The position numbers and the translations under genes are program-made. A stretch of DNA of 7,571 nucleotides from Bdellovibrio sp. (GTDB lineage: Bacteria > Bdellovibrionota > UBA1018): NCBI GenBank assembly GCA_016213345.1, contig JACRAO010000163.1, positions 1-7,571 on the forward strand, in the 5' to 3' direction. The first letter of the stretch is position 1; every line of letters begins with the position of its first letter. Below are positions 1 to 7,295 of the stretch, piece by piece. The notes under the pieces are model-generated. The model was not told the origin of the DNA, made no database searches, and saw only the letters and a list, made by a program, of their open reading frames with translations.

Positions 1-870
1 TATTTGAACTGCAATCCAGTCAGCAAAAGTTTCAGAAAGTTCGTCATTTTCGCCACATTCAGAGCGTTCATTATGGATTTGTACTAATCCTTGTTTGATA
101 AAACAAGCTGACAATTTATCATAAGACGGTATATAAATTTGTAAAAATTTCAGCTCACAAGGGTCAATAGAATGAGCTAGTTCGTGAGACATTGAAAAAA
201 TAAGATTAAACCAGGATTGCACTGTAATCAGATACGCTCCGCCAACTCTTAAACGCAGCGAATTATCAGTAAGACGTTCATAAAGGATATTGTTTTTTGT
301 AAATAAATCAGGTTCATCTTGATAAAGGCTGGCTGGTGGGGGAAGTTCTAATTTAATTTTTTTTAGTCTATTTTTTAAAAACTTTTTTTCTCTATCTGTA
401 AAGATATGATTATTTTGTTTGTCAATATATCGTAGTAATGCATTTTGAACATAATGAAAAGCTGACTGGATACGATGTCTTCTTTTTGATGTGTAGACTT
501 TTTTAACAAAAAGTTCATCATATTCGTCAACGCTCAGATTGGAATTTTCTCTTAAAATTTCTTGATAAGTTTGTAGTGCTAAAATTTCGCCTTTTATATT
601 TTTTCTAACACTTCCTGTAGGATCTGAAGTGTCTTTTTTTAATTGGCATATGGTTGGATAAAAATGAGAACAAAAATAATAAGTAAGGTCTTTTTGAGAT
701 GTATGTTTTGTTATAATTTGTGTTGCGACATTGCGATTTTTTTGTTGTGTGTGATGTATTTCTTTTGAATGTCTATAGAGATGAATAACTGAAACTGCAA
801 GTAAAGTAAGGCACCCATATCCAAACAGCAAAAAATGAGATTTTCTGCTACGGTGATAAGCAAAAAACAT
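1..870 (-). CDS. Membrane-anchored zinc metallopeptidase (gluzincin, M13-like active site), C-terminus cut by window edge
   Basis: An open frame of 290 codons runs from ATG 870 off the left edge. Residues 7-10 are basic (RSRK), followed by one hydrophobic segment (about 12-30), so the protein is probably anchored with its catalytic part outside the cytoplasm. An HExxH zinc motif lies at 229-233 (HELAH, preceded by SMS and followed by SIDPC). A likely third zinc ligand is E280 in ETFAD, with D284 four residues on. The HExxH plus ExxxD arrangement is that of gluzincins such as neprilysin (M13: HEITH, ENIAD). Cysteines C238, C256 and C272 fall between the two motifs and could form disulfides. 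The rest does not resemble a full M13 enzyme to me, so the family is uncertain and the substrate unknown. It is the last visible gene of the operon, 45 bases after the Yip1-like gene. An in-frame ATG at 897 is an alternative start. ATG 870 has a GGGGGA about 12 bases upstream, while 897 has no visible ribosome site. Confidence 0.75.
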   Translation of the reverse strand, partial: MFFAYHRSRKSHFLLFGYGCLTLLAVSVIHLYRHSKEIHHTQQKNRNVATQIITKHTSQKDLTYYFCSHFYPTICQLKKDTSDPTGSVRKNIKGEILALQTYQEILRENSNLSVDEYDELFVKKVYTSKRRHRIQSAFHYVQNALLRYIDKQNNHIFTDREKKFLKNRLKKIKLELPPPASLYQDEPDLFTKNNILYERLTDNSLRLRVGGAYLITVQSWFNLIFSMSHELAHSIDPCELKFLQIYIPSYDKLSACFIKQGLVQIHNERSECGENDELSETFADWIAVQI

Positions 871-915
871 TGTTGTTACACATCCCCCATGGAGCATTGT
901 CGCGTTATGTTTTTT

Positions 916-1662
916 CTACTGAAGAAAAGAAAAAATAATTTTAAAAAATCCTAAAGCAAAAACCAGCATTGCTAGTATTATTATCCCAAATAAAACTAAA
1001 CTTGGAAATAGCGCAATGAGGATAGAACGTCCTGATGTTGTTTGGTATATCTCCTTTGCGCCAATTATGAGCAATATAGGTATCCAAACAAGTAGGAGAA
1101 TATTGCCCATGCCTGGAAGGACGGCAAAAATTGCAGGGCCTAGTGCGTAACACACAAGCCGAATCGTAGCTTCAAAATTAAGTTTCGAAGTGGTAAAAAT
1201 TCGCGCAGCAGCAAAAATAAAAATAGAATTAAAAAAAATGTAAAGAGTTGTAAAAAACGGATCTAAGATCAAAAATCCAAGATTCCAAGAAGCACTAAAT
1301 ATAGCTTTTGCAACGGGCACAAAATCATTTTGCAAGTTCAAAAATTGCAAAATTTGAAATTTTTGAAACATACTCTCAGAAGATGGCAATAAAGTAACGC
1401 TAAATATATAATAAAAAAACGACCCAATCCAATGAGTAATCAGTCCGAAGGCTAAGGGATTGCTGTAACCTCCGCTTGCCGGCATTTTTTGAAAAAAATT
1501 AGTAGGTCTGAGTACTATTTCTTTAATTAAAGAAAGATATTTCAGCATGGGAGAAAAAACAGTCTGAGTTGTGACTTTAGCGATATTGTGAGAGCAATTT
1601 GGACATAAAACTTCATCAGAGGTAGGGCTTAACAAAAACCCACAACTAGGACATTGTTGCAT
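916..1662 (-). CDS. Zinc-ribbon Yip1-domain-like multi-pass membrane protein
   Basis: This 248-residue protein begins with a zinc ribbon, CPSC at 4-7 and CPNC at 20-23. A short linker leads to a hydrophobic region with about five membrane segments (roughly 68-92, 128-155, 168-184, 187-204 and 213-245). A motif of the form LRPTNFFQKM (51-60) before the first segment is typical of bacterial Yip1-domain proteins, where the phrase 'P..FF..m' precedes the membrane domain. The function of bacterial Yip1 proteins is not established; eukaryotic relatives work in membrane trafficking. The reading frame extends upstream to a TTG at 1761, but that would overlap the DUF4340 gene by 62 bases and add residues before the zinc ribbon. 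ATG 1662 puts the ribbon at the N-terminus, as expected, and leaves a 37-base gap. No clear Shine-Dalgarno sequence precedes it, so the start is the least certain in the operon. Confidence 0.8.
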   Translation of the reverse strand: MQQCPSCGFLLSPTSDEVLCPNCSHNIAKVTTQTVFSPMLKYLSLIKEIVLRPTNFFQKMPASGGYSNPLAFGLITHWIGSFFYYIFSVTLLPSSESMFQKFQILQFLNLQNDFVPVAKAIFSASWNLGFLILDPFFTTLYIFFNSIFIFAAARIFTTSKLNFEATIRLVCYALGPAIFAVLPGMGNILLLVWIPILLIIGAKEIYQTTSGRSILIALFPSLVLFGIIILAMLVFALGFFKIIFSFLQ

Positions 1663-1699
1663 AAAATTATGAGTACTGTTTTTTTGTGTAAGAAGCAAG

Positions 1700-3274
1700 T
1701 TAATTAATTTTACCAGATTTGGGCAAAGAATTTTGTGGGGCGTTCTTTTTGTCTTGTTCAACTTTTTGTTTTAAAAAGAAATCAATTTTCCAAGGCAACG
1801 TGTCCTTAAGTGTGTTTTCTACCAGAAATGCCTCTTGCCGTTTTGAAATTAAGTCTCTAGCATAAAGTTTGTCATCTTTTTTCCAAAATAAAAACTTTCG
1901 CTTGCCCTGAGTCTTTTCATCTCCAAAACTCAAATTAATTCCCTCGTGAGCACCAGTAGGAATCTCAGTGCTTTTAAGAAAATCTTTAATCTTTGTGCTT
2001 GATAACTTATCAAGCAGAGAATTCACTTTGTCGTTGTCAATTTCTTTATTTAGTTCCTTTAGTTCTGAAAGAGCCTTACATTTTGCCTCTTTTTGATGGA
2101 GTGATATTTTCTTGTCTCCTAAAACTGACCCAGTAACTTCGATATTTTTTATTTGGTATCTTTCCATATTGGTGATTAGTTTAGTGAGTCTAAGGTCTTT
2201 CAAGGTTTTTTCAAATTTGCCTTTTGCCGAAGTGTCTAGTTCAAAGAGAGGATCCAAATTGGATACAGCAGTGTATATGGCCTCTGTTTTTAGTGATGTT
2301 TCTTTTTTTGTCTTTTCATAAACTGCAATACTAACAACTGTAGGAGTGGTTTTTTTCTCTTTTTCACCTTCTTTGGTTCCTGTAAGTGTAAACGTCGCGA
2401 TAAGTGGCACACCTTTTAAAGCGTCTTTTGATTTTGCGTCATCCTTTTTTTCTGAAATAAACTGCTTAGCATTTAAAAAAGTAATTCCATTCAGTAAACT
2501 ATCTACTTGGTCCGGATCGCCTGGCAGCTCTTCTGATTTTCCTTTTTCTAAAGATGTGAGAGCCCACTGTCCATCCTTTCTTTCTCCGATTATGTGCGAT
2601 TTGTCGCTTTTTAGTTCAAACTTTTGTATTTCAGAATTACTCAATGAGAACAATTTCTTGTCTCTCCAATAAGTTAAGTCATGATCAAAATTATTTTTAA
2701 AATAAGTAGGAACTAAGTAAACTTTTTTTTCGTCATTATTTGTGAGAGTAAAAATCGCGTCTCCCATTGGATGAGTTTCTCCAAAATAAATAATTTGAGT
2801 TTCACCTCCTGCTGCCTTGGTTTCGACATATTTTGCTTGATGTCCTTGTCTTGTTTCTTTATCTAGTTTGTATTCTTTTAAAAGTGATTTTCTTTTTTCT
2901 TCTGATTCTGTACTTAAATCAATAGTGCTTTGCGAAGAGAGATACTGAAGAGAGCTTAAGAAAGAGTTAACATTTGCCGAGTCTCCGTTTGTTTTTAGTG
3001 GCTCAACTAACTCCCATTTAGATTGATCTGAAGGCTTACAAAGTTTGTTAGCTTTATTTTGCAGATCCAAGCATTTAAATACAAATTGTTTTTCAGCAAC
3101 TACAACTTTGATGCTTTCCAATTGTGTGTCTTTGATTTTTACTACTTTCTTTGCGTCTTCTTCTTTCTGTTCGTGTTCTGGTTTGTGCGTGTTGACCAGC
3201 CAGTAAGCAACAGAGCTTATAACTATCAATACTACAGCTAATATCAAAGGTTTTGTCCAATTGAGTTTTGTCAT
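1700..3274 (-). CDS. DUF4340 domain-containing membrane-anchored protein
   Basis: This 524-residue protein has one N-terminal membrane anchor (about 9-27) followed by a long lysine- and glutamate-rich hydrophilic part, presumably extracytoplasmic. The family call rests on repeated modules of the form 'W.l..P....aD...v..ll..l..l.....': KWELVEPLKTNGDSANVNSF starting at 86, QWALTSLEKG starting at 236, and a more diverged copy around 403-436. Between them, YWRDKKLFSLSNSEIQKFEL (202-221) matches the usual DUF4340 linker 'yWRdk.l..f....i..i.l'. C68 and C79 lie just after the anchor. No catalytic motif is visible. DUF4340 proteins are almost always encoded beside GldG-like proteins and are thought to be their partners; the biochemical role is unknown. 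ATG 3274 is preceded by GGAG with an 8-base spacer, 27 bases after the GldG-like stop. Confidence 0.88.
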   Translation of the reverse strand: MTKLNWTKPLILAVVLIVISSVAYWLVNTHKPEHEQKEEDAKKVVKIKDTQLESIKVVVAEKQFVFKCLDLQNKANKLCKPSDQSKWELVEPLKTNGDSANVNSFLSSLQYLSSQSTIDLSTESEEKRKSLLKEYKLDKETRQGHQAKYVETKAAGGETQIIYFGETHPMGDAIFTLTNNDEKKVYLVPTYFKNNFDHDLTYWRDKKLFSLSNSEIQKFELKSDKSHIIGERKDGQWALTSLEKGKSEELPGDPDQVDSLLNGITFLNAKQFISEKKDDAKSKDALKGVPLIATFTLTGTKEGEKEKKTTPTVVSIAVYEKTKKETSLKTEAIYTAVSNLDPLFELDTSAKGKFEKTLKDLRLTKLITNMERYQIKNIEVTGSVLGDKKISLHQKEAKCKALSELKELNKEIDNDKVNSLLDKLSSTKIKDFLKSTEIPTGAHEGINLSFGDEKTQGKRKFLFWKKDDKLYARDLISKRQEAFLVENTLKDTLPWKIDFFLKQKVEQDKKNAPQNSLPKSGKIN

Positions 3275-3301
3275 AAGGCTGACTCCAAAAAAATATTTAT
3301 A

Positions 3302-4873
3302 TTACATTCTTCTTCTAACAACCCAGAGCACAATGCCACCGCTTGCAGTTAAGAAAGGTATAATCAGAAAAACCAGCCAAAATATTGTAGTAGCCTGTGT
3401 TTGTGTAAGTTCTACCCTACCTTGTTCTGCTTCTTTGGCTCTAATAGAAATTACACTCTCATCTTCAACAAGCCAGCTAACTGAGTTTAAGAAGAAATCA
3501 GCATTTACTCCATTTCTGCCAAACATATTATTTGCAAACTGCGAAGTACCAAAAACCACTAATCGGGTTTTCTTTGTTGCTTTTGAGTCCTTTAGTTTTC
3601 CTTCTACAGCCACGGCAATATTAAGTGGACCTGATTTGTCCTTTCCTTCGACCTTCCTGACTTTCCCAGTGGCCAATTCTTTCATATCTGTAGCACCCCA
3701 ACTAGTAGGCATGGTTTGGGCAAGCCAGTGAACGGTCATTTCAGTCGGAGTATTTGGAGCTATTTCGAGTGGCATACTTAAAGGGAAAAAGCTTTGATGT
3801 ACTTTGCCAAAATCTCTGGTAATCGTATTTTCTGAAGAATAGGTTTGTATCATTGGCACGGAAGCATCTAGGTTAAAAATTTTGGAAAGCGGGTCAACAA
3901 TAAGTGCTTTGACGGGTTTAATATGCCAGTCTAGTAAAATTGGATAAAGATCTGAAGCAAAATCCTCACCTTTCATATTCAAATCAAGTGCAATTACTAA
4001 TCTGCCACCGTTTGACAGGTAATCTTTAATTATTTTTAGTTCTTGCGGGAAAAACCCCTTTGTTGATCCTATGATAGCTACAGAATCGCATTTTTCCGGA
4101 ATTTTCCCTTCTTGTACTAGGCTTATTTCACTAAACTCATATGATTGCTGACTCAGTCCCTTTTTTATAGAATCATATCCATCTTGCTCCGTAGAGTTAA
4201 AGTTTTTTTCGCCGTGCCCAGTTGTTGCACAAAAAGTAGGTGGCTTTTCTTTTAAAAGTTTCATTAATGCATTTGTGATCTTTTCTTCATTTGGGTCTTC
4301 AATTTTTTGGTCCCGAGTGCCAAAAACTAGTTGAACAAAGCCCATCTTATATTTCTTGCCACTGGCAATTTGATTAACGCGCATTGGTTCTTTGTCTGGA
4401 TCAATAAATTCGATTTCAAATTTTGAACTAATGCTTTTATAGTTTTCCAATAATTGTCTTGTAGGCTCACGCTCTGCTGGTCTTGAAAATGAAATAGCTT
4501 TGACAGGTGATTTTAGTTCCTTAACAAGTTTTTTAGTTTGATCTGATAGCGTATAAAGTTTATTTTTAGTGAGATCCCATTTGAATGGATAGTGAAACGA
4601 AACATAGTTAACTACACCGATAATGCCTAGTACTAACAAAGTTGTAATAGTCGAAAAAACTCCAAATGCCATGGCTCGACTTTTGAAAGCTAACCGGTTT
4701 TGTTGAATAAGATATCCAAGCACAAATATTGCTGCAATAAATAATACTAATGTAAGCCACGCTTTATCGGGATACACTGCTTTTGAAAGCAAACATCCCA
4801 TAATAAGTAGTATGGCTAAAATCCATAAAATAGGGCTTAAAAACTGATTGAAAGATGGTTTTTGTGTGTCCAT
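3302..4873 (-). CDS. GldG-like ABC transporter auxiliary protein (ABC_transp_aux / IFT52-like domain)
   Basis: This 523-residue protein has three N-terminal membrane segments (about 12-30, 38-56 and 70-92), a large soluble part, and one C-terminal segment (496-518) ending in RRRM. Family hallmarks are WDLTKNKLYTLS (99-110) just after the third segment, TGHGE (218-222), a block around 285-297 with GGRLVIALD, and FGTSQFANN (441-449) followed by NADFFLNSVSWLVED. These match GldG proteins, whose soluble region resembles the eukaryotic IFT52 domain. GldG works with an ABC ATPase and an ABC-2 permease; it is needed for gliding in Flavobacterium, but the substrate is unknown and gliding cannot be assumed here. 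The frame opens 18 bases earlier at a TTG (4891), but that codon overlaps the ribosome binding site of ATG 4873, so ATG 4873 is preferred. This leaves an 8-base gap from the permease stop. Confidence 0.9.
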   Translation of the reverse strand: MDTQKPSFNQFLSPILWILAILLIMGCLLSKAVYPDKAWLTLVLFIAAIFVLGYLIQQNRLAFKSRAMAFGVFSTITTLLVLGIIGVVNYVSFHYPFKWDLTKNKLYTLSDQTKKLVKELKSPVKAISFSRPAEREPTRQLLENYKSISSKFEIEFIDPDKEPMRVNQIASGKKYKMGFVQLVFGTRDQKIEDPNEEKITNALMKLLKEKPPTFCATTGHGEKNFNSTEQDGYDSIKKGLSQQSYEFSEISLVQEGKIPEKCDSVAIIGSTKGFFPQELKIIKDYLSNGGRLVIALDLNMKGEDFASDLYPILLDWHIKPVKALIVDPLSKIFNLDASVPMIQTYSSENTITRDFGKVHQSFFPLSMPLEIAPNTPTEMTVHWLAQTMPTSWGATDMKELATGKVRKVEGKDKSGPLNIAVAVEGKLKDSKATKKTRLVVFGTSQFANNMFGRNGVNADFFLNSVSWLVEDESVISIRAKEAEQGRVELTQTQATTIFWLVFLIIPFLTASGGIVLWVVRRRM

Positions 4874-4881
4874 TTTTTTAA

Positions 4882-5643
4882 TTACCTCCAACGGTATGAA
4901 TCAATAACACGATGACTCAAGAACAGGCTTACAACAATAAATGAAAGATAATATAATATATCTACTGAGTTAAAGATGCCTTGGCTTAAATTCTGAAAAT
5001 GACCTATCAACGAGAGATATGTAAATACCTCTCCCCACACGTTCCCTGCAAAATGGGAAACCCAATTAATAATAAAAAAGAAAATTAACGCTACAAAAGT
5101 AAGTGCTCCTGCGACAATTTGATTTTCTGTCATTGCAGTAAATACTAACCCAACAGAGAGGTAGCAAGCCGACAATAAAAGAGTGCCAGTATAACAAGTT
5201 ATAATGGGGCCCAAATCAGGATTTCCAGTAGCAAATAAAATAATAGGATAGGTCAAGGTTAGGGCAAGCATAAGTGTAACAAACAAAAAAGAAGAAATAA
5301 ACTTACCTAAAACAATTTCATAAAGTTTTACTGGCGAGGTTAATAAAAGCTCAATAGTATGAAGCTTTTTTTCTTCTGCAAAAAGTCTCATTGTAATAAA
5401 CGGTGTTAAAAAAATTAATATAACATTCATATTTCCAAAAAGTGGTCTGAGAACTCCGTCTGTTAAAGAGATGCCTTTGGGGCTGTATTGTTGCATGCGC
5501 ATGCTTTCTTGGTTGAAGTAAAATAAGATATTAAAAAACATCCACCCCATGACTGCTAAAAATACAGCAATAATGATGTAAGCAATCGGAGATGTAAAAT
5601 AGCTTTTTAAGTCACGATAAGCAATAGTACTAATTTTCGTCAT
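4882..5643 (-). CDS. ABC-2 type transporter permease (GldF-like)
   Basis: This 253-residue integral membrane protein has about six membrane segments (roughly 20-42, 70-86, 113-137, 147-169, 177-199 and 229-247). The cytoplasmic N-terminus carries AYRDLKSYFTSPIAY (8-22), usual for this family. The conserved stretch after the second segment, MRLFAEEKKLHTIELLLTSP (85-104), is the signature of GldF/NosY-like ABC-2 permeases and probably the coupling region that contacts the ATPase. The length is normal for the family. It should form the membrane channel with the ATPase encoded directly upstream; whether it exports a substrate or only transmits energy to the GldG-like and DUF4340 proteins is unknown. 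ATG 5643 has GGAGA upstream with a spacer of about 6 bases, in the 15-base gap after the ATPase stop. Confidence 0.93.
   Translation of the reverse strand: MTKISTIAYRDLKSYFTSPIAYIIIAVFLAVMGWMFFNILFYFNQESMRMQQYSPKGISLTDGVLRPLFGNMNVILIFLTPFITMRLFAEEKKLHTIELLLTSPVKLYEIVLGKFISSFLFVTLMLALTLTYPIILFATGNPDLGPIITCYTGTLLLSACYLSVGLVFTAMTENQIVAGALTFVALIFFFIINWVSHFAGNVWGEVFTYLSLIGHFQNLSQGIFNSVDILYYLSFIVVSLFLSHRVIDSYRWR
4884..4889 (-). promoter_or_regulatory. Ribosome binding site inside the end of the permease gene
   Basis: GGAGGT lies 10 bases before ATG 4873. It is formed by the last two sense codons of the permease gene (TGG AGG) and the first base of its TAA stop. This site decides the start of the GldG-like protein, because the upstream TTG at 4891 would begin within it. 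The placement suggests translational coupling: a ribosome ending the permease uncovers or reuses the site. Confidence 0.8.
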
Positions 5644-5658
5644 ACTTTTTCTCCATTT

Positions 5659-6642
5659 TTATAAGTGGGCTGCAACATCTAGATTAGGGATACTAGTTTT
5701 TGCGCTGCCATTGCCAATTGTAGACTCTTCTGTTGTGAGTTGTAAGAAGACTTCTTCTAGACTTATTTTTTCAGAGCTGAACTCTAAGACGCCCATGCCT
5801 TTTTTTACAGCAGTTTCTACAATTTTATCTCTCATGTCTTGTGTGCCGTGTTGTAATTCGATCACAATTTTTGATCCTGTGTGGCTAACTGTTTTTATTC
5901 CAGGTAGTTGTTTTAATGCAGCAAGTCCGTCTTGAGACGGATTTTTTACAATCATGCTATACAAGAGTCCTTTTTTCATTCTGGCAGAAAGACCTTCTAA
6001 TGTGTCTTCTCCGACAATGCGGCCTTTATTGATAACAATAATTCGCTGACAAGTAGCTGTTACTTCCGGCAAAATATGTGAACTCAGGATAATTGTGTGA
6101 GTTCCGCCTAGAGTTTTAATAAGCTCCCTGATTTCTATAATTTGTTTTGGATCCAAACCAATGGTGGGTTCGTCTAAAATTAAAATTTCAGGATTGTGCA
6201 CTAAAGCCTGTGCTAATCCCACGCGTTGTCTGTAGCCTTTTGAAAGATTGCCAATCAGGCGGTTTTGAACATCTCCTATTGATACTTTTTCGATTGCGCT
6301 ATTAACGGCCTGTTTGAGCTTAGATTTTGGTACTTCATGTAGTAGTGCGGCGTACTCAATGTAGTCTTTTACTCGCATTTCACTATACACTGGAGGTATT
6401 TCAGGAAGGTATCCTATTTTTCTTTTCACTTCGATTGGATTTTCAAAAACATCAAAGCCTTCTAATACTGCCGTGCCACTTGTGGCTGGCATAAAACAAG
6501 TCAAAATCTTCATTGTTGTAGTTTTTCCAGCGCCATTGGGGCCAAGAAAACCTACAATTTCACCTTTTTGTATTTCAAAACTAAGGTCATCAATAGCAGG
6601 TCTGGAACCGTACATTTTTGTTAAATGCGAAACTTGAATCAT
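5659..6642 (-). CDS. ABC transporter ATP-binding protein (GldA-like)
   Basis: This 327-residue protein is a single nucleotide-binding domain with a C-terminal extension. Visible motifs are Walker A GPNGAGKT (34-41), a Q-loop region GYLPE (78-82) in which Glu replaces Gln as is common in GldA/NosF-type ATPases, an ABC signature LSKGYRQR (133-140) in place of LSGGQ, Walker B LILDEPT (154-160), a D-loop GLDP (162-165) and the switch histidine H189. All catalytic residues are present, so it should hydrolyse ATP at the inner face of the membrane to drive the permease. Residues from about 225 form the usual accessory domain, ending with SLEEVFLQLT (294-303) and then a short, low-similarity tail. 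It is the first gene of the operon. The start has AAGAGG with a 7-base spacer, and a consensus promoter lies just upstream. Confidence 0.95.
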   Translation of the reverse strand: MIQVSHLTKMYGSRPAIDDLSFEIQKGEIVGFLGPNGAGKTTTMKILTCFMPATSGTAVLEGFDVFENPIEVKRKIGYLPEIPPVYSEMRVKDYIEYAALLHEVPKSKLKQAVNSAIEKVSIGDVQNRLIGNLSKGYRQRVGLAQALVHNPEILILDEPTIGLDPKQIIEIRELIKTLGGTHTIILSSHILPEVTATCQRIIVINKGRIVGEDTLEGLSARMKKGLLYSMIVKNPSQDGLAALKQLPGIKTVSHTGSKIVIELQHGTQDMRDKIVETAVKKGMGVLEFSSEKISLEEVFLQLTTEESTIGNGSAKTSIPNLDVAAHL

Positions 6643-6649
6643 AGCAAAA

Positions 6650-6655
6650 CCTCTT
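6650..6655 (-). promoter_or_regulatory. Ribosome binding site of the ABC ATPase gene
   Basis: AAGAGG lies 7 bases before ATG 6642 and supports this start. It sits in a predicted leader of about 30 bases. Confidence 0.7.
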
Positions 6656-6680
6656 ATTTTAATAGATTTTAATATGTTGA

Positions 6681-6708
6681 ATTATAAAAATTAATTAATG
6701 ATTGTCAA
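6681..6708 (-). promoter_or_regulatory. Consensus sigma70-type promoter of the ABC operon
   Basis: On the minus strand a perfect -35 hexamer TTGACA (6708-6703) and a perfect -10 hexamer TATAAT (6686-6681) are separated by 16 bases. Transcription would start near 6674 and give a 5' leader of about 32 bases with the ribosome site near its end. Both hexamers match the housekeeping consensus exactly, which is rare, so strong constitutive expression is likely. The spacer contains the palindrome ATTAATTAAT (6690-6699), which could be an operator or only AT-rich sequence. Confidence 0.8.
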
Positions 6709-6765
6709 TAGAAAATTTTAAGTGCTTATCTGAAGAGTACTTGGTGAGGTGGAGTTGGGATATTT

Positions 6766-7252
6766 TTAAGCATTAATAGTTATTGGGATTATTGCAGAAA
6801 TATTTTTTGGAATGATCTTGATTCCTAGTGTTTCACATCTGTTTCGTATTGCGGGATCATCAAATTGGCTACTGGACCAGAATACTATGTTTTTGAATTT
6901 CAAGAGATTCTATAACATCCAGCCCGTTTTTATGTTCATTTCTTAGTTCAAAATCAACAAGGTATAGCGTTTTGCTTTTTTCTTCCAGATGTGTAGCTAC
7001 CCATTCTTCAAGTTCTTGTGGCTTTGAAAAATGCAGGAGTGTAGTGCTCTTGTTTGAAAATCGTACAGTGCTAAATCGATGATTCCATACAGGTATATTT
7101 GCAAATAAAGCAAGCCTTTTGAAGAAAAGAAAATCATGAAAACATTAGCGAAAGAAACGAAGAGTACAGAAACATTATTTCTTGAGAAATTAATAATAAA
7201 CTTGTGTTAGCACAAATCTTAGTGCTGGCCCCTTGGGGATGGGGGTACTTTC
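6766..7252 (-). pseudogene. Decayed C-terminal remnant of a hybrid sensor histidine kinase (receiver-like domain)
   Basis: No frame is open throughout, but joined pieces read as one protein end. Around 7252-7196 a frame gives ESTPIPKGPALRFVLTQ, like the last strand of a kinase ATPase domain (weak). Around 7180-7142 another frame gives VSVLFVSFANVF, like the first strand of a receiver domain. From 7144 to 6872 a 91-codon frame includes LYLVDFELRN, with the likely phospho-acceptor Asp, and NGLDVIESL, then hits TAG at 6871-6869. One base off, the frame from 6873 continues with SSQFDDPAIRNRCETLGIKI and IPKN, ending at TAA 6768-6766. The series 'LYL.DyEl...tGLdlIe.lgi...siLVtS.fe.p.ir.rc..lgi.liPK' matches a known class of proteobacterial hybrid kinases. 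At least two or three frameshifts and the missing kinase body mean it is not functional. The only other explanation I see is sequence error, which would not account for the missing body. Confidence 0.75.
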
Positions 7253-7266
7253 AGTAAAATAATGTC

Positions 7267-7295
7267 TTGAATTTTATTAATAATTAGATTATTAT
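7267..7295 (+). promoter_or_regulatory. Putative sigma70-type promoter of the AAA ATPase gene, near-leaderless
   Basis: TTGAAT (7267-7272) and TATTAT (7290-7295) are separated by exactly 17 bases and match the consensus in 4 and 5 of 6 positions. Transcription would begin near 7302, only about two bases before ATG 7304. The context is very AT-rich, so a chance match is possible. Confidence 0.5.

Noticed and set aside
941..1153. Second minus-strand frame of 70 codons
   Set aside because: It is a shadow within the Yip1-like gene, with no independent features.
1663..1761. N-terminal extension of the Yip1-like protein from TTG 1761
   Set aside because: It would overlap the DUF4340 gene by 62 bases and put 33 residues before a zinc ribbon that normally starts the protein.
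2112..3731. Several plus-strand open frames (2112-2321, 2346-2672, 3059-3241, 3261-3731)
   Set aside because: They lie antisense to the DUF4340 and GldG-like genes, have Ser/Phe-rich composition typical of antisense of Lys/Glu-rich coding, and show no domains.
5711..5935. Plus-strand open frame of 74 codons
   Set aside because: It is antisense to the 3' part of the ABC ATPase gene, with no domain or start signal.
6720..6742. Imperfect hairpin (AAGTGCT and AGTACTT, 9-base loop) after the kinase remnant
   Set aside because: It could be a worn terminator of the lost kinase gene, but it has a mismatch on the minus strand and is followed by AAAATTTTC rather than a clean T run.
7136..7210. Plus-strand 24-codon reading frame starting ATG AAA ACA TTA GCG
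   Set aside because: It is short and lies opposite the kinase remnant. The A/G-rich stretch before it is not a real ribosome site, and the product has no recognisable feature.
7209..7226. Inverted repeat AGCAC-8-GTGCT inside TTAGCAC, reminiscent of the CIRCE heat-shock element
   Set aside because: The arms are shorter and the spacing is wrong for CIRCE (TTAGCACTC-N9-GAGTGCTAA). The bases are also explained as part of the kinase remnant.
7229..7238. CCCCTTGGGG palindrome
   Set aside because: The two-base loop is too small for a stable RNA hairpin, there is no T run, and it falls within the kinase remnant.
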